Shown here piece after piece: positions 60,527 through 64,000 of a stretch of DNA of 64,000 bases. A program made the position numbers and the translations under genes. How positions within the stretch are numbered: position 1 is the stretch's first letter; each line of letters starts with the position of its first letter. Under the pieces are notes generated by a model. That model had not been told where the DNA came from and searched no databases. It worked only from the letters and a program-made list of their open reading frames with translations. Source of the DNA: Halobacillus sp. A5 (GTDB lineage Bacteria; Bacillota; Bacilli; Bacillales; Halobacillaceae); the NCBI RefSeq assembly GCF_024189315.1, contig NZ_JAIZEO010000003.1, forward strand, positions 434,001-498,000. The letters run 5' to 3'.

Positions 60527-60551
60527 ATGTATAGCTGGTTATGACCGATAT
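60524..60551 (+). promoter_or_regulatory. sigma-D promoter of flgM
   Basis: TAAA (60524-60527, overlapping the yvyF stop), 16 bases, ACCGATAT (60544-60551), seven of eight bases of the sigma-D -10 consensus GCCGATAT, 38 bases before the flgM ATG at 60590. This matches the sigma-D promoter of flgM known in B. subtilis. Confidence 0.75.
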
Positions 60552-60589
60552 ATAAAGTAAAGCCAGTATGATAGAAAGAGGTGTATGGA

Positions 60590-60865
60590 ATGAAAATTCA
60601 AGGCACGAATCGTACGAATTTGAATCCTTATCAAAAGCAGATGAATCAGCAGAATGATTTAAAAAATAATACAAAACAGCAGCAGGATAAAGTGGAGATC
60701 TCCGATCATGGCAAGGCGCTCCATGATGCAGGGAAGACCAGTGAAGAACGCCGGAAGTATATTGAGGAGATTAAAGCACAGCTTGATGATGGGAACTATA
60801 AGGTGAATTCCAAACAGACGGCTGAGAATCTTGTCGATTTCTTTGCGGATCATAAAGGAGAATGA
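60590..60865 (+). CDS. flgM: anti-sigma-D factor FlgM
   Basis: 91 residues. The C-terminal half VEISDHGKALHDAGKTSEER, IKAQLDDGNYKVNSKQTAEN then LVDFF carries the FlgM sigma-binding pattern (VxxSxxA...R...I...I..G.Y.vns..vA..li). The N-terminal 35 residues are disordered and rich in Asn, Gln, Lys. It binds sigma-D until the hook-basal body is complete. The ATG at 60590 follows AGAGGTG; an earlier ATG at 60581 is less favoured. The final codons overlap flgN (ATGA). It is transcribed from its own sigma-D promoter and probably from upstream readthrough. Confidence 0.93.
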   Translation: MKIQGTNRTNLNPYQKQMNQQNDLKNNTKQQQDKVEISDHGKALHDAGKTSEERRKYIEEIKAQLDDGNYKVNSKQTAENLVDFFADHKGE

Positions 60866-61356
60866 GTGTGGCCATTAAGCAGATTATAGACTATCTGGAG
60901 AGATTGAAGCAGCTGCACGAAAGTCTCCTTACCTTATCGAAAAATAAAACAGAAGCTTTGAAGACAAATGATATTGAAGAGCTGCGGGCATGTTTGAATC
61001 AGGAACGGAAGCATGTGTCCGCTATTGAAATGCTTGAGAAGAAACGAATCGAGGCTGTTAATGTGTGGGCGGCAGGCGAGCCGGGGTTTGAAGGTAAGAA
61101 CCCGGCGGTCTCAGATATCATTGAGTGGGTCGATTGGTCAGAGCGTAAGCAGCTTGAATGTGTATATGAATCTTTTATTCTCGTGCTTGCGGAATTAAAG
61201 CAGCAGGAAGTTTTGAACGGAGATCTAACGAGACAGTCGCTTCAATTTGTGAATATGTCATTGGATTTATTGCAGCCTACGATTGAAAACGTAAATTACG
61301 GCGGAACTTCACAGTCGAGTGGTCCTAAACGTTCCGTATTCGATTCACAGGCTTGA
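60862..61356 (+). CDS. flgN: flagellar chaperone FlgN
   Basis: 164 residues, mainly helical (coiled coil IDYLERLKQLHESLLTLSKN and LRACLNQERKHVSAIEM). Begins at ATG 60862 inside the flgM stop (ATGA), typical of coupled flgM-flgN; a GTG three bases on is an alternative. FlgN chaperones the hook-associated proteins FlgK and FlgL, whose genes follow. The tail (from SQSSGPKRSVF) is polar. Confidence 0.92.
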   Translation: MSVAIKQIIDYLERLKQLHESLLTLSKNKTEALKTNDIEELRACLNQERKHVSAIEMLEKKRIEAVNVWAAGEPGFEGKNPAVSDIIEWVDWSERKQLECVYESFILVLAELKQQEVLNGDLTRQSLQFVNMSLDLLQPTIENVNYGGTSQSSGPKRSVFDSQA

Positions 61357-61374
61357 AGATGGAGGGGGAGTACG

Positions 61375-62910
61375 ATGGGATCAACGTTTGGAGGACTGGA
61401 AGTAGCAAAAAGCGGATTGTTTGCCCAGCAGTCTGCGTTAAGTACAACGGGGCATAACATTTCAAATGCAAATACTGAAGGGTATACGAGGCAGCGTGTG
61501 AATTTTGAACAGGCCGGCCCTTACCCGCCGTCTTCAAGGAATCGTCCCGAAATCCCGGGTCAAATTGGCGGAGGGGTGACAGCAGGAGCTATTGAACGGA
61601 TTCGTGACGGCTACCTGGATGATCAATATCGAGCCGAGAATAACAAGTCCGGCTATTATGATTCCCGTTCAGATGCGTTAGGCCGCCTTGAAGATATCAT
61701 GAATGAGCCTTCTGAGGATGGATTATCTAAAACTATGGATCGTTTCTGGGATTCATTGCAGGATCTTTCAGTAGACCCGGAGGATTCGGGGGCGCGTTCG
61801 GTTGTAAGGCAGCGGGGGCAGGCCGTTGCGGAGACGTTCAATTATTTATCCAATAAGCTCAATGGATTAAAGGGTGATATCGCGAAAGAGACAGAGGTCA
61901 CAACGAAAGATATTAATTCGATGGCTTCACAGATTAACAGCTTAAATGAACAGATTGCTGAAGTTGAGCCTCATGGTCAGGTACCAAATGATTTATATGA
62001 TGCCCGTGACAATTTAATTGATAAGTTGTCTGAGCAGGTAAACATTGATGTCACCTATGAGAACCCGCCTTCCTCTGCTGATGCGATGGCGATGGGAAAA
62101 GCGAACATTTCCTTAGTGGGTGAGGACGGGGACACACTGGAACCTAAGCTGGTAGATGGATCAGATAATTCTACGAATGAGCTGCAGGTGAACTACAACG
62201 ATGATCAGCTTGCTGAAAATGTCACGTTAGGCGACGAAGAATTTTCTGTCAGTGAGTTTACTTCAGACGGAAAACTAAAAGGGCTGCTGGATTCAGGTGG
62301 GTTTGTAAACGGTGATGGAGAAGCTGACGGCACGATGGAAAATATGCTCGGTGACCTGGATAAAATGGCCACAGGTTTTGCACAGGAATTCAATGCAGTA
62401 CATAAAGAGGGCGAATCTTTAAACAGCATCGAGGACGGGGCTGAGGTGCCGGACTTCTTTCAAATTGACGGAGAAGAAGATGATGGAGTTATTAAAGACC
62501 TGGCAGGAACGATCGATATTACGGACGAAATTAAAGAAGATACCGATCACATCGCTGCTGCCAAGGACCCCTATGCAGGTGATGGAGATAACGCAGGTGA
62601 GCTTGCCGAAGTGCAGAACCAGTCGAACGAATTGTTTGGGGAAGAGACTTCACTTGATGATTATTACGAGTCTTTGATTGGTTCGATGGCTGTTGATGCC
62701 CAGGAAGCGAACCGTATGAAGGGTAATTCTGATACGCTAAAAGAATCCGCTCAGGAGCAGCGTGATTCGGTCAGTTCTGTTTCTTTAGATGAAGAAATGA
62801 CAAATATGATTAAGTTCCAGCATGCGTACAATGCATCAGCTCGAAACATTACAACTATCGATGAACTGCTTGATCGTGTCATTAACCAAATGGGTGTAGT
62901 CGGAAGGTAG
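61375..62910 (+). CDS. flgK: flagellar hook-associated protein 1
   Basis: 511 residues. N-terminal: STFGGLEVAKSGLFAQQSAL, then HNISNANTEGYTRQRVNFEQ (the rod/hook family N-motif NxxNxNTxGYxRQ). C-terminal: EEMTNMIKFQHAYNASARNI then TTIDELLDRVINQMGVVGR (hook-family C-motif). The middle domain (about 200-430) is strongly acidic, as expected of a halophile surface protein. It caps the hook to join filament via FlgL. GGAGGGGG precedes the ATG; it is part of the flgM-flgN-flgK-flgL operon. Confidence 0.96.
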   Translation: MGSTFGGLEVAKSGLFAQQSALSTTGHNISNANTEGYTRQRVNFEQAGPYPPSSRNRPEIPGQIGGGVTAGAIERIRDGYLDDQYRAENNKSGYYDSRSDALGRLEDIMNEPSEDGLSKTMDRFWDSLQDLSVDPEDSGARSVVRQRGQAVAETFNYLSNKLNGLKGDIAKETEVTTKDINSMASQINSLNEQIAEVEPHGQVPNDLYDARDNLIDKLSEQVNIDVTYENPPSSADAMAMGKANISLVGEDGDTLEPKLVDGSDNSTNELQVNYNDDQLAENVTLGDEEFSVSEFTSDGKLKGLLDSGGFVNGDGEADGTMENMLGDLDKMATGFAQEFNAVHKEGESLNSIEDGAEVPDFFQIDGEEDDGVIKDLAGTIDITDEIKEDTDHIAAAKDPYAGDGDNAGELAEVQNQSNELFGEETSLDDYYESLIGSMAVDAQEANRMKGNSDTLKESAQEQRDSVSSVSLDEEMTNMIKFQHAYNASARNITTIDELLDRVINQMGVVGR

Positions 62911-62921
62911 GTGAGTGAATC

Positions 62922-63833
62922 ATGCGCGTAACACAAGGAATGCTGTCTAATAATATGCTGGGCAACCTGAGCAAAAGCTATGGTGAGATGGGTAAATACC
63001 AGGAACAGCTTTCGACCGGTAAAAAAATCAGTAAGCCTTCCCAGGACCCTGTTGTAGCCATGAAAGGGATGAATTATCGCTCTCAGGTTGGTCAGGTGGA
63101 GCAGTTTCAGCGTAACATTGGTGAAGTTCATAACTGGATGGACAACAGCGACTCGGCACTAGATGAAGGCACGCAGGCGATTCAACGAATTCGTGAGCTG
63201 AACGTACAGGCGAGTAACGGCACGTATGAAGACGGTGAACGTGAGAATATTGCTAAGGAAGTGCGTCAGTTAAAAGAACACTTAGGGGAGATCGCGAATA
63301 CTGAAGTGAATGGCAAGCATATTTTTAATGGAGAGAATACGACAGAGGCACCTATCGATATGGAAAACTTGAAAGACTTTGACCTTGAAGACTTTGATGA
63401 AGAAACATTGGTGGATGCCAATGATTCCCCTGTGGAGTTAGAGGTTTCTCCAGGAGTGAAGATGCAGGTAAATGTAACACCGAGCTCGGTGTTTAATGAC
63501 GATCTATTTCGCGATATAGAGAAATTTGCTTCTGATTTAGAAAGTGGAGCAAGTGAAGACGAGCTGGGCAGCAGTCTCAGTCAATTCGATGAACACGTGG
63601 ACAGTTTTGTCGGAGAACGGGCGGACTTAGGCGCACGGATGAATAGAGTCGAGCTGATTGAAGACCGGTTAGGGACTCAGGAAGAAAGTGCCAAACGAAT
63701 GATGTCTGATAACGAAGATGCTGAAATCGAGAAAGTGATTACGGAATTAAAAACACAGGAAAGTGTTCATCGTGCAGCTATGGGTGTTGGAGCCCGCGTG
63801 ATGCAGCCGTCGCTAATGGACTTTCTAAAGTAG
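62922..63833 (+). CDS. flgL: flagellar hook-associated protein 3
   Basis: 303 residues, flagellin-related. N-terminal MRVTQGMLSNNMLGNLSKSY with QLSTGKKISKPSQDPVVAMK (flagellin-type N-motif) and C-terminal RMNRVELIEDRLGTQEESAK with IEKVITELKTQESVHRAAMG. It forms the second junction ring between hook and filament. It begins 11 bases after flgK, with a GTAGGTGAGTGA ribosome site. A terminator follows before yviE. Confidence 0.95.
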   Translation: MRVTQGMLSNNMLGNLSKSYGEMGKYQEQLSTGKKISKPSQDPVVAMKGMNYRSQVGQVEQFQRNIGEVHNWMDNSDSALDEGTQAIQRIRELNVQASNGTYEDGERENIAKEVRQLKEHLGEIANTEVNGKHIFNGENTTEAPIDMENLKDFDLEDFDEETLVDANDSPVELEVSPGVKMQVNVTPSSVFNDDLFRDIEKFASDLESGASEDELGSSLSQFDEHVDSFVGERADLGARMNRVELIEDRLGTQEESAKRMMSDNEDAEIEKVITELKTQESVHRAAMGVGARVMQPSLMDFLK

Positions 63834-63842
63834 TTCATTCTT

Positions 63843-63870
63843 AAAAAATCCAGTGTAAGCTGGATTTTTT
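63843..63870 (+). terminator. terminator after flgL
   Basis: AAAAAATCCAG-N6-CTGGATTTTTT: a perfect 11-bp stem, the second arm ending in T6. Confidence 0.88.
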
Positions 63871-63888
63871 CCTTTTGGAGGTGTTCTT

Positions 63889-64000
63889 ATGACTATCCCT
63901 CAAATTCAAATCCAGTCGACTCCAGCTAAACTGGGATTAACCATTAATAAAGGACAGCAGACGATCCGCCAGCCCCAGGCTGAGCAGTCGATTCAGCAGC
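63889..64000 (+). CDS. yviE: DUF6470 family protein YviE (partial, runs off the window)
   Basis: Only the first 37 codons are seen, beginning at ATG 63889 with GGAGGTG seven bases upstream. The sequence MTIPQIQIQSTPAKLGLTIN then QQTIRQPQAEQSIQQ matches the start of YviE-type proteins, whose repeated IQQP-like strands are characteristic. YviE precedes fliW and csrA in B. subtilis, so those genes probably follow just outside the window. Confidence 0.82.
   Translation, partial: MTIPQIQIQSTPAKLGLTINKGQQTIRQPQAEQSIQQ

Overview
The window reads as a contiguous chromosomal segment of a low- to mid-GC, endospore-former-type Firmicute. The tagU-yvyE-degS-degU-degV-comFA-comFC-yvyF-flgM-flgN-flgK-flgL-yviE block has the Bacillus subtilis gene order. 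Secreted and flagellar proteins are unusually rich in Asp/Glu, and ion-coupled carriers are prominent. I infer a moderately halophilic Bacillaceae member (Halobacillus or a close relative); no rRNA or other decisive marker is present. I see no prophage, IS element, CRISPR array, tRNA or rRNA.

Layout. 1-3150: end of a Leloir galactose operon (galK 3' end, galE, galT) followed by a decayed aldose-1-epimerase. 3158-12520: a DsbA/FrnE-type oxidoreductase, a large secreted nuclease, a divergent RpiR-type regulator and BadF-type sugar kinase, a two-subunit sodium/solute symporter with a small membrane protein, and an AEC carrier. 12758-14570: two divergent small sigma factors, a 53-residue membrane protein and an unknown protein. 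14726-17980: the threonine operon hom-thrC-thrB. 18367-22654: a regulatory cluster of small genes with an IDEAL-domain protein, a SinR-like DNA-binding domain encoded separately from its SinI-like partner domain, a second SinI-like microprotein, an AraC regulator and a VanZ-like protein. 22771-49175: a cell-surface polymer region with phosphoglucomutase, two TagO-type initiators, TagA, TagB, TagD, TagF-type enzymes, the TagGH exporter, two tandem secreted glucosaminidases, and an exopolysaccharide set (polymerase, flippase, glycosyltransferases, Wzz-like modulator, tyrosine kinase). 49379-51210: a DUF2187 protein, a cyclic-di-GMP-I riboswitch directly preceding a third SinI-like microgene, and a TcaA-like membrane protein. 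51361-64000: an APC permease, then the LCP/DegSU/competence/flagellar block, which runs off the window inside yviE.

How it fits together. The window is a cell-surface and lifestyle hub. PgcA and GalE/GalT supply sugar nucleotides. TagO/A/B/D/F/GH make and export poly(glycerol phosphate) wall teichoic acid, which the LCP protein would attach. The Wzx/Wzy/Wzz-type genes make a second polymer. DegSU, the SinR/SinI-type parts, the IDEAL protein and FlgM are regulators that in B. subtilis decide between motility, competence and biofilm.

The most notable points are (i) the c-di-GMP riboswitch whose immediate downstream gene is a 47-residue SinI-like protein next to the polysaccharide genes, with a possible Shine-Dalgarno-sequestering switch; (ii) the split SinR, whose DNA-binding and SinI-like domains are separate in-frame cistrons behind a promoter flanked by a 17-bp inverted repeat; and (iii) a conserved 5'-leader motif with an anti-Shine-Dalgarno element upstream of both tandem glucosaminidase genes. 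All functional calls come from reading the sequence; no database search was run.
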